Shown piece after piece: positions 1-6,180 of a DNA stretch of 9,245 nucleotides (position 1 is the stretch's first letter; every line of letters starts with the position of its first letter). Made by a program: the position numbers and the translations under genes. The notes beneath the pieces are model-generated. The model was not told where the DNA came from, made no database searches, and saw nothing but the letters and a program-made list of their open reading frames with translations. This DNA is from Chloroflexota bacterium (GTDB taxonomy: Bacteria > Chloroflexota > Limnocylindria > P2-11E): the NCBI GenBank assembly GCA_016875665.1, contig VGPA01000046.1:1-9245 (forward strand), read 5' to 3'.

Positions 1-48
1 ATCGCGTGGTGAGTCGAACCTGCTCCCGGCTGAACATTCGGGACGAGT

Positions 49-1512
49 CTAGGTCGCGGTCGCGTCCCTCCACGTGAGGACGGGCCTGCGCGCCGCCGCG
101 ACCTCGTCGAGCCTGCCGACCGGCGTGCTCAGCGGCGCGGCGCGCACACCCGCGGGATCGGCCTTGACCCGTTCGGCGACGCGGAGCATCGCCGCGGCGA
201 ACTCGTCGAGCGTCTCCTTGGTCTCGGTCTCCGTCGGCTCGATCATGAGCGCCTCCGGCACGATGAGCGGGAAGTACGTCGTCGGCGGGTGGAACCCCTC
301 GTCGATGAGCGCCTTGGCGATGTCGAGCGCGGGCACGCCGGCCCGTTTCTGGGCGGCGGCGGTGAGCACGAACTCGTGCATGCACGGCCGGTCGAAGGCC
401 ACATCGAAGGCGCCGCGCAGGCGGGCCAGGAGGTAGTTCGCCGCGAGGACCGCGTCCTCACCCGTCGCGCGGAGGCCATCCTCGCCAAGACGGCGGATGT
501 ACGTGTAGGCGCGGACGAGCACGCCGAAGTTGCCGTGGTGGGCGCGGATGCGGCCGATGCTCCGGGGCCGGTCGTGGTCCAGCGCGAACCCGTCGCCCTT
601 GCGGACCACACGCGGCACGGGCAGGAACGGCGCGAGCGCGGCGCTCGCGAGTACCGGGCCGGCGCCCGGGCCGCCGGCGCCGTGCGGGGTGGAGAACGTC
701 TTGTGCAGGTTCAGGTGGAGCACATCAAAGCCCAGATCCCCGGGTCGCGCGATGCCGAGGAGGGCGTTCATGTTTGCCCCGTCGCCGTACATGAGGCCGC
801 CCGCGCGACGCACGGCCGCCGAGACCTCGAGCACGTGCTCCTCGAACAGGCCGAGGGTGTTCGGGTTGGTGAGCATCATCCCGACCACGTCATCGCCGAG
901 CGCGGCCTCCAGCGCGGCGAGGTCGACGTTGCCGCGCGCGTCGCTCTTCACCGTGGTCACGTCGAAGCCGCACATCGCGGCGGACGCGGGGTTGGTGCCG
1001 TGCGCGGAGTCGGGCACGATCACGCGCCGGCGCTTGGTCTCCCCGCGCTCACGGTGGTACGCCTTGAACATGAGCAGGGCCGCGAACTCGGCGTGCGCAC
1101 CGGCGGCGGGCTGGAGCGAGGCCTCGGCCATGCCCGTGATCCCGCACAGGAGGCGCTCGAGCTCGAACAGCAGCGCGAGCGCGCCCTGCGTGTCCTGCTC
1201 GGGCTGGAGCGGGTGGAGGTCGGCGAAGCCGGGAAGCGACGCGACGCGGTCGTTGACCTTGGGGTTGTACTTCATCGTGCACGAGCCCAGCGGGTAGAAG
1301 CCGGCGTCGACGGAGTAGTTGAGCTTCGAGAGGTGCGTGTAGTGCCGCACCACCTCGAGCTCGGACAGCTCCGGCAGCGCCGGTGGCGTCGTGCGCAGGA
1401 ACCCGGCGAGCGCGGGCCCGGCGTCGAGCGAGGAATCGGGCACCTGCACGCTTCCCCGTCCTGCTTCGGACAGCTCGGTGAGCAGCGGCTCCAGCTGATG
1501 GGGCGCGCTCAT
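49..1512 (-). CDS. gcvPB: Glycine dehydrogenase (decarboxylating) subunit 2 (P-protein, PLP-binding subunit)
   Basis: This 487-residue protein is the PLP-carrying half of the split P-protein. With GcvPA it decarboxylates glycine and passes the aminomethyl group to the lipoyl arm of GcvH in the cytoplasm. The N-terminal half contains GSCTMKYNPK (residues 76-85) and SAHGTNPASA (169-178). The PLP lysine is Lys271 in LNLHKTFSTPHGAGGPG, the family signature with Ala where GGGG is more usual. The length is normal for the family. I chose the ATG at 1512 because it overlaps the gcvPA stop as ATGA, has a GGAAGG Shine-Dalgarno 7 bases upstream (1520-1525), and begins where homology begins. The same frame stays open upstream through gcvPA, but that is antisense-free shadow coding. 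It is the last gene of the operon; the TAG stop lies 48 bases from the window edge. Confidence 0.97.
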   Translation of the reverse strand: MSAPHQLEPLLTELSEAGRGSVQVPDSSLDAGPALAGFLRTTPPALPELSELEVVRHYTHLSKLNYSVDAGFYPLGSCTMKYNPKVNDRVASLPGFADLHPLQPEQDTQGALALLFELERLLCGITGMAEASLQPAAGAHAEFAALLMFKAYHRERGETKRRRVIVPDSAHGTNPASAAMCGFDVTTVKSDARGNVDLAALEAALGDDVVGMMLTNPNTLGLFEEHVLEVSAAVRRAGGLMYGDGANMNALLGIARPGDLGFDVLHLNLHKTFSTPHGAGGPGAGPVLASAALAPFLPVPRVVRKGDGFALDHDRPRSIGRIRAHHGNFGVLVRAYTYIRRLGEDGLRATGEDAVLAANYLLARLRGAFDVAFDRPCMHEFVLTAAAQKRAGVPALDIAKALIDEGFHPPTTYFPLIVPEALMIEPTETETKETLDEFAAAMLRVAERVKADPAGVRAAPLSTPVGRLDEVAAARRPVLTWRDATAT

Positions 1513-2831
1513 GCGAGCACCTTCCGGAGTGCGGCCGCGGCCGCGGCGATCTCCGCGTCGGTCGTGATCTCGGTGCAGCACACCAGCAGATCGTTCGGGC
1601 GCTCCGGGTACTCGCCGCCGAGCGGGTGGCCGATCACGATCCGCTGCTCCAGCAGCGCATCGCGGACCGCCCGCGCGTCGCGCGGCAGGCGCAGCACCCC
1701 TTCCCAAAGGCTCACGCCGCCGCCCGCCCACGAGCAGCCGGGCAGCGACAGCGCGGCCGCGGCCTTCCGGAACTGCGCGACGGAGCGCGCGGCGACGGCG
1801 CGCAGGCCCCCCGGGCCGAGGAGCGCGAGGTACACGGCGGCGTGGATCGCGAGCACCGCCTCGTTGGTGCAGATGTTGCTCGTCGCCTTTTCCCGGCGGA
1901 TGTGCTGCTCGCGCGCCTGGAGCGTGTTCACGAAGCCACGGCGCCCGGCCGCGTCCTGCGCCTGGCCCGCGATGCGCCCCGGCAGCTGGCGCACGAGCGA
2001 TGCGCGTACGGCCATCAGTCCGACGGAGGGGCCGCCGAAGGACAGCGGGAGGCCGAGCGGCTGGCCGTCGGCGACGGCGATGTCGACGTCGCACTCTCCC
2101 GGCGGCTCGACGAGGGCGCAGGCGATCGGATCGACCGAGGCGACGGCGAGCGCGCCCGCAGCATGCGCCGCCGCGGCAACGTCGCGCACGCGCGCCACCT
2201 TGCCGAAGAAGTCGGGCGATTGCACGATGAGGCAGGCCGCGCCTGCCGCGTTCGCGGTGAGGTCCGCGTCGTCGACCTCCACCACCTCGATGTCGGGGCC
2301 CTGCGCGTACGTGCGCAGCACCGCCCGGTGCTGGGGATGCACGGCGCGCGACACCACCACCTTCTGCCGTCCGGTCGCCCGCACCGCGAGAAGCGCGGCT
2401 TCCGCGACCGCGGTCGAGCCGTCGTAGAGGGACGAGTTCGCGACGTCCATCGCGAGGAGCGCGGCGACGAGCGACTGGTACTCCCAGATCGCCTGGAGCG
2501 TGCCCTGCGAGAGCTCGGGCTGGTACGGCGTGTACGCGGTGAGGAACTCGCTGCGCGCGGCGAGCGCAGGGACCGCCGCCGGGATGTAGCGGCGGTACGA
2601 CCCCGCACCGAGGAAGAACGGGCGCCCGCCCGCGGGACGGTCGAGCCCGGCGAGCCGCTCGAGCTCGGCGGTCACCTCCATCTCGGACAGGCCCGGCGGC
2701 ACGCCCATCGCGGGACGGCGCGCCGCGGCCGGCACCGCGGTGAGCAGCTCGTCGAGCGACCGCACCCCGACCGCGGCGAGCATCGCGGCGCGGTCGTTCG
2801 GGGTGTGGGGCGAGTACGGGTTCCCGGTCAT
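1509..2831 (-). CDS. gcvPA: Glycine dehydrogenase (decarboxylating) subunit 1 (P-protein, non-PLP subunit)
   Basis: This 440-residue protein is the partner subunit of GcvPB in the heteromeric P-protein, which catalyses glycine decarboxylation. Family signatures are visible in order: YTPYQPELSQG (residues 100-110), DGSTAVAEA (137-145), GQPLGLPLSFGGP (256-268) and REKATSNICTN (313-323). It lacks the HK PLP-lysine motif, as expected for this subunit. The length is close to the usual 440-450. The ATG at 2831 overlaps the gcvH stop (ATGA) and the TGA at 1509-1511 overlaps the gcvPB start, so it is coupled on both sides. The Shine-Dalgarno before its start is weak (GACGG), which suggests that translation depends on coupling to gcvH. 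Confidence 0.97.
   Translation of the reverse strand: MTGNPYSPHTPNDRAAMLAAVGVRSLDELLTAVPAAARRPAMGVPPGLSEMEVTAELERLAGLDRPAGGRPFFLGAGSYRRYIPAAVPALAARSEFLTAYTPYQPELSQGTLQAIWEYQSLVAALLAMDVANSSLYDGSTAVAEAALLAVRATGRQKVVVSRAVHPQHRAVLRTYAQGPDIEVVEVDDADLTANAAGAACLIVQSPDFFGKVARVRDVAAAAHAAGALAVASVDPIACALVEPPGECDVDIAVADGQPLGLPLSFGGPSVGLMAVRASLVRQLPGRIAGQAQDAAGRRGFVNTLQAREQHIRREKATSNICTNEAVLAIHAAVYLALLGPGGLRAVAARSVAQFRKAAAALSLPGCSWAGGGVSLWEGVLRLPRDARAVRDALLEQRIVIGHPLGGEYPERPNDLLVCCTEITTDAEIAAAAAALRKVLA
1520..1525 (-). promoter_or_regulatory. Ribosome binding site of gcvPB
   Basis: On the minus strand GGAAGG sits 7 bases before the ATG at 1512, inside the end of gcvPA. It decides the gcvPB start within a frame that is open far upstream. 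Confidence 0.7.
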
Positions 2832-3214
2832 CCGTCGGCGGTGTGGTCGCGGTAGCCGGCCGCGTCGAGCAGTGACGGGAGCTCCGCCGGGTCGGCGAGC
2901 TTCACCCGGAGCAGCCAGCCCTCACCGTACGGCGCGCGGTTCACGAGCTCGGGTGACTCGATCACCTTCGCGTTCCGCTCGAGCACCTCGCCGGAGACCG
3001 GCGCGTACACATCGGAGGCCGCCTTCACGGACTCGACCACCCCGAGCGCGCCGTTTTGCTTGAGCTTCACCCCGACCTCGGGCAGCTCGACGTACACGAC
3101 GTCGCCGAGGTGGCTCTGCGCGTAGTCGGTGATGCCCAAGATCGCAGCGTCGCCCTCCACGCGCACCCACTCGTGCTCACGCGAGTACTTGAGACCCTCC
3201 GGGATGTCGCTCAT
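2828..3214 (-). CDS. gcvH: Glycine cleavage system H protein (lipoyl carrier)
   Basis: This 128-residue small acidic carrier has a lipoylated lysine that shuttles the aminomethyl intermediate between the P, T and L proteins. The lipoyl site is Lys64 in VVESVKAASDVYAP, which matches the ESVKA consensus. The N-terminal KYSREHEWV (residues 9-17) and the central GITDYAQSHLGDVVYVELP (27-45) are classical GcvH. The length is normal. The start at 3214 overlaps the gcvT stop (ATGA) and is preceded by a strong GGGGAGG site. No lipoate ligase or lipoate synthase gene is present here, so lipoylation must be supplied from elsewhere in the genome. Confidence 0.98.
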   Translation of the reverse strand: MSDIPEGLKYSREHEWVRVEGDAAILGITDYAQSHLGDVVYVELPEVGVKLKQNGALGVVESVKAASDVYAPVSGEVLERNAKVIESPELVNRAPYGEGWLLRVKLADPAELPSLLDAAGYRDHTADG

Positions 3215-4296
3215 GCAGCCTCCCCTTTCCGCCGGAACGGTGTGCGCGCGACGGTAGCCGGAACGTCGCGGCCGCGGATGCGGACCGCGAGGACCGTGCC
3301 CGGCTTGGCGCGGTCGCTCGGTACGTACGCCAGCGCGATGTTCTTCTGGACGCTCGGCCCGTACGTGCCGCTCGTCACCCGCCCGATCTCGACGCCGTCC
3401 GACAGGACCGGGAACGCATGGCGGGCGACGCCGCCGTCCACGATCAGGCCCACCAGGCGGCGGTCGGGACCCTCCGCCTTCACGCGCGCGATCTCGTCGC
3501 GGCCGAGGAACGGCTTGTCGAGCGCGCAGGCCCAACCCAGGCCCGCCTCGATCGGGCTCGTCGCCTCGTCGATCTCGTTGCCATACAGGGGCAGGCGCGC
3601 TTCCAGGCGGAGCGTGTCGCGCGCGCCGAGCCCGACGGGCACGAGGCCCTCGCCGGCGCCCGCGTCGAGGAGCGCGTGCCAGACGGTGGGCGCGCCGCCC
3701 CATGGAGTGAAGAGCTCGAGGCCATCCTCCCCCGTGTACCCGGTACGCGCGGCGAGGCACTCCACTCCCGCGACCGCGGTGCGCCGCACCCCGAACGAGG
3801 CGAGGTCGTCGAGCGGCGCGTCGGCGACGCGGCCCGAGATCGCCAGCGCCCGCGGGCCCTGGATCGCGACGAGGGCCGTCTCCGCGGACGCGTCGGTGAT
3901 CGCGGCGCCGGTGAGCCGCTCGGTCAGGTGGGCGAGGTCCTTCTCGACGTTCGCGGCGTTCACCACCACCAGCAGTTCGCCGGGAGCGGTCCGGTACACG
4001 ATCACGTCGTCGACGATGCCGCCGCTTTGGTTGGTGAGCAGCCCGTACCGGGCGTGGCCCACGGCGAGGCCCTGGATGTCGCTGGAGACAAGCCGATCGA
4101 GCGCGGCAGGGGCACCGTCTCCGCGCACCCACAGCTCACCCATGTGCGAGAGGTCGAACAGGCCGGCGGCGGCGCGCGTCGCGCGGTGCTCGCTCACGAT
4201 GCCGCTCGGGTACTGAATCGGCATGTCCCAGCCGGCGAACGGAACCATGGTGGCCCCCAGGGCGAGGTGCTCCTCGTGAAGCGGCGTCAAGCGCAC
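3211..4296 (-). CDS. gcvT: Glycine cleavage system T protein (aminomethyltransferase)
   Basis: This protein of about 361 residues transfers the methylene group from aminomethyl-lipoyl-GcvH to tetrahydrofolate and releases ammonia. Conserved stretches include TPLHEEHLALGATMVPFAGW near the N-terminus, LFDLSHMGE (about 46-54), the folate-site Asp pair in GGIVDDVIVYR (Asp96/97), and ARTGYTGEDGLELF and SPIEAGLGWA further on. The open frame extends upstream to 4461, but homology begins at VRLTPLHEEH. I therefore place the start at the GTG of 4296, 4 bases after the flavin reductase stop; a TTG at 4290 is the alternative. No glycine riboswitch could fit in the 4-base gap before it. The length is normal and the gene looks intact. 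Confidence 0.95.
   Translation of the reverse strand: MRLTPLHEEHLALGATMVPFAGWDMPIQYPSGIVSEHRATRAAAGLFDLSHMGELWVRGDGAPAALDRLVSSDIQGLAVGHARYGLLTNQSGGIVDDVIVYRTAPGELLVVVNAANVEKDLAHLTERLTGAAITDASAETALVAIQGPRALAISGRVADAPLDDLASFGVRRTAVAGVECLAARTGYTGEDGLELFTPWGGAPTVWHALLDAGAGEGLVPVGLGARDTLRLEARLPLYGNEIDEATSPIEAGLGWACALDKPFLGRDEIARVKAEGPDRRLVGLIVDGGVARHAFPVLSDGVEIGRVTSGTYGPSVQKNIALAYVPSDRAKPGTVLAVRIRGRDVPATVARTPFRRKGEAA
3219..3225 (-). promoter_or_regulatory. Strong ribosome binding site of gcvH
   Basis: GGGGAGG lies 4 bases before the gcvH ATG and within the end of gcvT. It is the strongest Shine-Dalgarno in the operon. This agrees with the need for H protein in excess over the enzymes of the glycine cleavage complex, although that link is an inference. 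Confidence 0.7.
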
Positions 4297-4300
4297 GCGA

Positions 4301-4816
4301 TCACGCCTGACCGGGCCAGGCCGCATAGCTGCGGCGGTAGTACAGGAGCGGCTGGCCGCCCCGGACCTCCCCTCCGACCAGGCTCCCGATGACGATCCAG
4401 TGATCCCCGGCCTCGATGCTCTGCACGGTGCGGCACTCGGCGTACGCCACGATCCCCTCATCGAGCACGGGGGCCCCGTCGGCGCGCGCGGAGGGCGACC
4501 ACCGCACGTCTGTGAACTTGTCGTCCGCCTTCGAGGCGAAGCGCAAGGCGAGCCGGTCGTGGCCCGCCTCGAGGAAATTGATGACGAACGCTCCGGACTT
4601 CTTTAGCGCCTCGAGCGTGCGCGAGCTCCGGTCGACCGAGACCAGCATGAGCGCCGGATCCGCCGAGAGGCCCACGAACGACTGCGTGGTCAGGCCGCGC
4701 GGGGTCCCGTCCGGCTCGCGGGTCGTAACGACGCAGACCCCGGTCGGGAACGATCCCGACAACCGCCGATAGAGGTCGGCTTCCGGCGGTGTCGGGAAAC
4801 TCTGTGTGTCCTTCAC
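4301..4816 (-). CDS. Flavin reductase-like domain protein (NAD(P)H:flavin oxidoreductase, HpaC type)
   Basis: This 171-residue single-domain protein belongs to the flavin reductase-like (FMN-binding split-barrel) family. Members reduce FMN or FAD with NAD(P)H, often for a partner monooxygenase. Visible signatures are PTGVCVVTT (residues 24-32), GLTTQSF (41-47), GAFVINFL (75-82), the GDHWIVIG motif (137-144) and a C-terminal LLYYRRSY. The size is typical. The start is GTG at 4816. It is the first gene of the run into gcvT (4-base gap), so it is probably co-transcribed with the glycine cleavage genes, an unusual association. No partner oxygenase is in the window. The exact substrate cannot be assigned, and some family members bind haem or act differently. 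Confidence 0.88.
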   Translation of the reverse strand: MKDTQSFPTPPEADLYRRLSGSFPTGVCVVTTREPDGTPRGLTTQSFVGLSADPALMLVSVDRSSRTLEALKKSGAFVINFLEAGHDRLALRFASKADDKFTDVRWSPSARADGAPVLDEGIVAYAECRTVQSIEAGDHWIVIGSLVGGEVRGGQPLLYYRRSYAAWPGQA

Positions 4817-4830
4817 ACAACTCTCATCCG

Positions 4831-4838
4831 CGCAACTT
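4831..4838 (+). repeat. 8-base direct repeat, left copy (CGCAACTT)
   Basis: This is identical to 7464-7471 in the same orientation, and the two copies bracket all the plus-strand genes. It could be a target-site duplication, since IS21-family insertions duplicate 4-8 bases. An 8-base match between two segments of about 100 bases can also occur by chance. Confidence 0.35.
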
Positions 4839-4843
4839 GGCAG

Positions 4844-4849
4844 ATCATA
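4844..4849 (-). promoter_or_regulatory. Possible -10 element facing the flavin reductase-gcv operon
   Basis: TATGAT on the minus strand is one mismatch from TATAAT and lies 27 bases upstream of the GTG start at 4816, a suitable distance for a short leader. No good -35 hexamer was found at 16-18 bases, so the call is weak. If the 8-base repeat marks the island edge, this hexamer lies inside the island. Confidence 0.25.
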
Positions 4850-4874
4850 TCGGCTCGATCTCAGTCACTTCTGA

Positions 4875-5171
4875 GCGCCCAGGTCGCGGATCGCCTCGAC
4901 GCGCATGGAGCGCGGCAACGTCGTGCTGCTGGGGCCGCCGGGGACCGGCAAGACGCACCTGGCGATCGCCCTTGCGATCCGGGCGTGCCTGGCGGGGCAC
5001 CGCGTGGCCTTCGCCACCGCGACGGACTGGGTGGCCCGCCTCCTGGACGCGCAGCGCCTGGGCCGCAGAGAGGCGGAGCTGCGTCGCCTCGGCCGCATCC
5101 CGCTGGTCGTGATCGACGAGGTCGGCTACGTGCCCTTCGAGCCCGAGGCCGCCAAGCTCATGTTCCACCTG
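4875..5171 (+). pseudogene. istB: IS21-family helper ATPase IstB, internal fragment
   Basis: IstB is the AAA+ ATPase that assists the IstA transposase of IS21-family elements. Counting from the ATG at 4905, Walker A is GPPGTGKTH (residues 10-18) and Walker B is LVVIDEVGY (67-75), followed by the IstB-typical VPFEPEAAKLMFHL (76-89). A complete IstB is about 250 residues. Here the N-terminal 80-90 residues are absent (a TGA at 4872-4874 closes the frame), and homology stops at about 5170, before the sensor-1 TSN region. The frame stays open to 5345 but is out of frame with the peptidase sequence it has entered. It therefore encodes a chimeric tail without meaning. No istA is nearby. Confidence 0.85.
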
Positions 5172-5172
5172 G

Positions 5173-5889
5173 ATCGCGAATCCGGCGCAGCGGCTGGCCG
5201 CGGCGCTGGCAAGCATGAAGACGCCCGACGACAACGACGTGGCGATCGAGGGCTTTTACGAAGGGCGCAATCCCTGGACGCCCGGCGACGAGGCGCTGTT
5301 GCAAAAGCTGGCCCGCCGCTTCGATGCGAAACGCGCCTTGGCTGACCTCAACGTCACTCGTTTCAAGCAGGAGACCGTGGAAGCGGCGCTTCGAGCGCGC
5401 AGCTATCAGAGCGAATTCAACGTGGCTGGGCTCAAGTCCGGTTACGTGGTGGAGGGCGGTCACAAGGTCATCATGCCCCACGAGGCCGTAGCCGCGCTCG
5501 ACATGCGTCCGCTCGATGGCATGTCGGTCGACAAGATGAAGCAAGCCATCCGGCGTCATCTGGACAAGCATGGATTCGCCGACATCAGCATCGAGCCGCT
5601 GAACCCCGGATATAGCGGTGGTGGCTCGCCGCCGGAGGATTGGGCGGTGAAGGAGCTGTTGGGCGCTTACGGCGACTGCGGCTGCGATCCCGAGGTGTGG
5701 CCGCGCGATTCGCTGGCGATCGCGGCCAAGTTGTTCACGGATCTGGGGATGTCCTGGATCGCGACCGTGCCCGGTCACGCCAATCGGCGCCACTCGGCCA
5801 ACGAGTACATCCAGTTGAGCGGCTACAAACGGTCGATCGAGTTCACCCTACGCCTGATGTGGCGCATCGCGCACGCGAAGCGCGCTTGA
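5173..5889 (+). pseudogene. M20 family metallopeptidase (ArgE/DapE/carboxypeptidase type), C-terminal part only
   Basis: M20 enzymes are zinc-dependent peptidases and deacylases. The recognisable sequence begins at WIANPAQRLAAALASM (from about 5170) and runs to the TGA at 5887. It covers the dimerisation domain, with GGHKVIMPHEAVAALDMRP at residues 81-99 counted from the ATG at 5215, and the end of the catalytic domain, with HANRRHSANEYIQL (188-201), the usual metal- or substrate-site His and Glu region. The N-terminal half with the HxD and DEE metal ligands is missing, about 230 of 460-480 residues, so hydrolysis is very unlikely. The ATG at 5215 is an internal methionine. The break coincides with the end of istB homology. 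The exact substrate class cannot be given. Confidence 0.85.
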
Positions 5890-6001
5890 GGGGGGCGTTC
5901 GGATCTTCGAACTGCCAGTCTGGGCGGTCCCCATCAAGCATCTTGACGGATGTCAGAACAACTTGCGACCATCGTCTCAACTGATGCAAGGCAGGTCTCG
6001 C
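5890..6001. other. Intergenic segment between peptidase fragment and aminotransferase
   Basis: No recognisable gene is present. The segment contains TTGACG (5943-5948), which resembles a -35 box but has no matching -10 hexamer, and an AACAACTTGCGACC stretch (5957-5970) that shares the CAACTT core of the flanking repeats. An SD-like AAGGCAGG (5988-5995) precedes a GTG at 6002. Confidence 0.4.
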
Positions 6002-6066
6002 GTGTCTGATCCGCCTGGGTCGACCTGGCTGGAGGCCGTGAGATCTCTCTGAAGCGGGCGCGAGGA
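6002..6066 (+). other. Probable original 5' end of the aminotransferase gene, out of frame by a CT-repeat slip
   Basis: GTG at 6002 follows AAGGCAGG by 6 bases and opens a frame (VSDPPGSTWLEAVRSL) that ends at TGA 6050-6052. The aminotransferase frame has no ATG, GTG or TTG between the TGA at 6007 and the GTG at 6181, although its homology starts by about 6070. The two frames meet at a TCTCTCT run (about 6044-6050). Removing one CT would join them into one continuous N-terminus, VRSL followed by KRARGTVFPLDP. Confidence 0.35.
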
Positions 6067-6180
6067 ACGGTCTTTCCCCTCGATCCAACCCGTCAATACC
6101 CGGTACTCGTACGCGGGGAAGGATCCTGGGTCTGGGATGAGACCGGAAAGCGCTACCTGGACGCCGTTGCCGGGATCGCC

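Larger units (their letters stand above)
4817..4874. other. Short divergent intergenic segment at the left edge of the island
   Basis: This stretch separates the GTG start of the flavin reductase from the first recognisable istB sequence. It is AT-richer than the genes to its left and holds one copy of the 8-base direct repeat and a -10-like hexamer facing the operon. No small ORF or riboswitch-like structure is apparent. Confidence 0.5.

Noticed and set aside
24..43. Possible terminator TCCCG ... CGGGA after gcvPB
   Set aside because: The stem is only 5 base pairs with a 10-base loop and no T-tract. It is too weak to call, and the sequence beyond is outside the window.
1..48. tRNA-like GGTTCGACTC stretch on the minus strand downstream of gcvPB
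   Set aside because: The bases flanking the TTCGA loop cannot form the required 5-base-pair T stem, and no acceptor or anticodon arm is in view.
289..2855. Very long plus-strand ORFs (up to 712 codons) opposite gcvPA and gcvPB
   Set aside because: They are antisense to well-conserved genes, are rich in Arg, Ala, Gly and His as expected from GC-rich complement reading, and show no family motif.
4297..4904. Glycine riboswitch controlling the gcv genes
   Set aside because: There are only 4 bases before gcvT, and fewer than 60 non-island bases before the flavin reductase, without the repeated aptamer-like helices.
4789..5112. Plus-strand ORF overlapping the flavin reductase start and istB
   Set aside because: The product is Arg/Ser-rich out-of-frame reading with no homology features.
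4905..5345. A single 146-residue ATPase gene spanning the whole open frame
   Set aside because: Residues after about 89 are an out-of-frame reading of the M20 peptidase gene, so the tail is not part of a real protein family.
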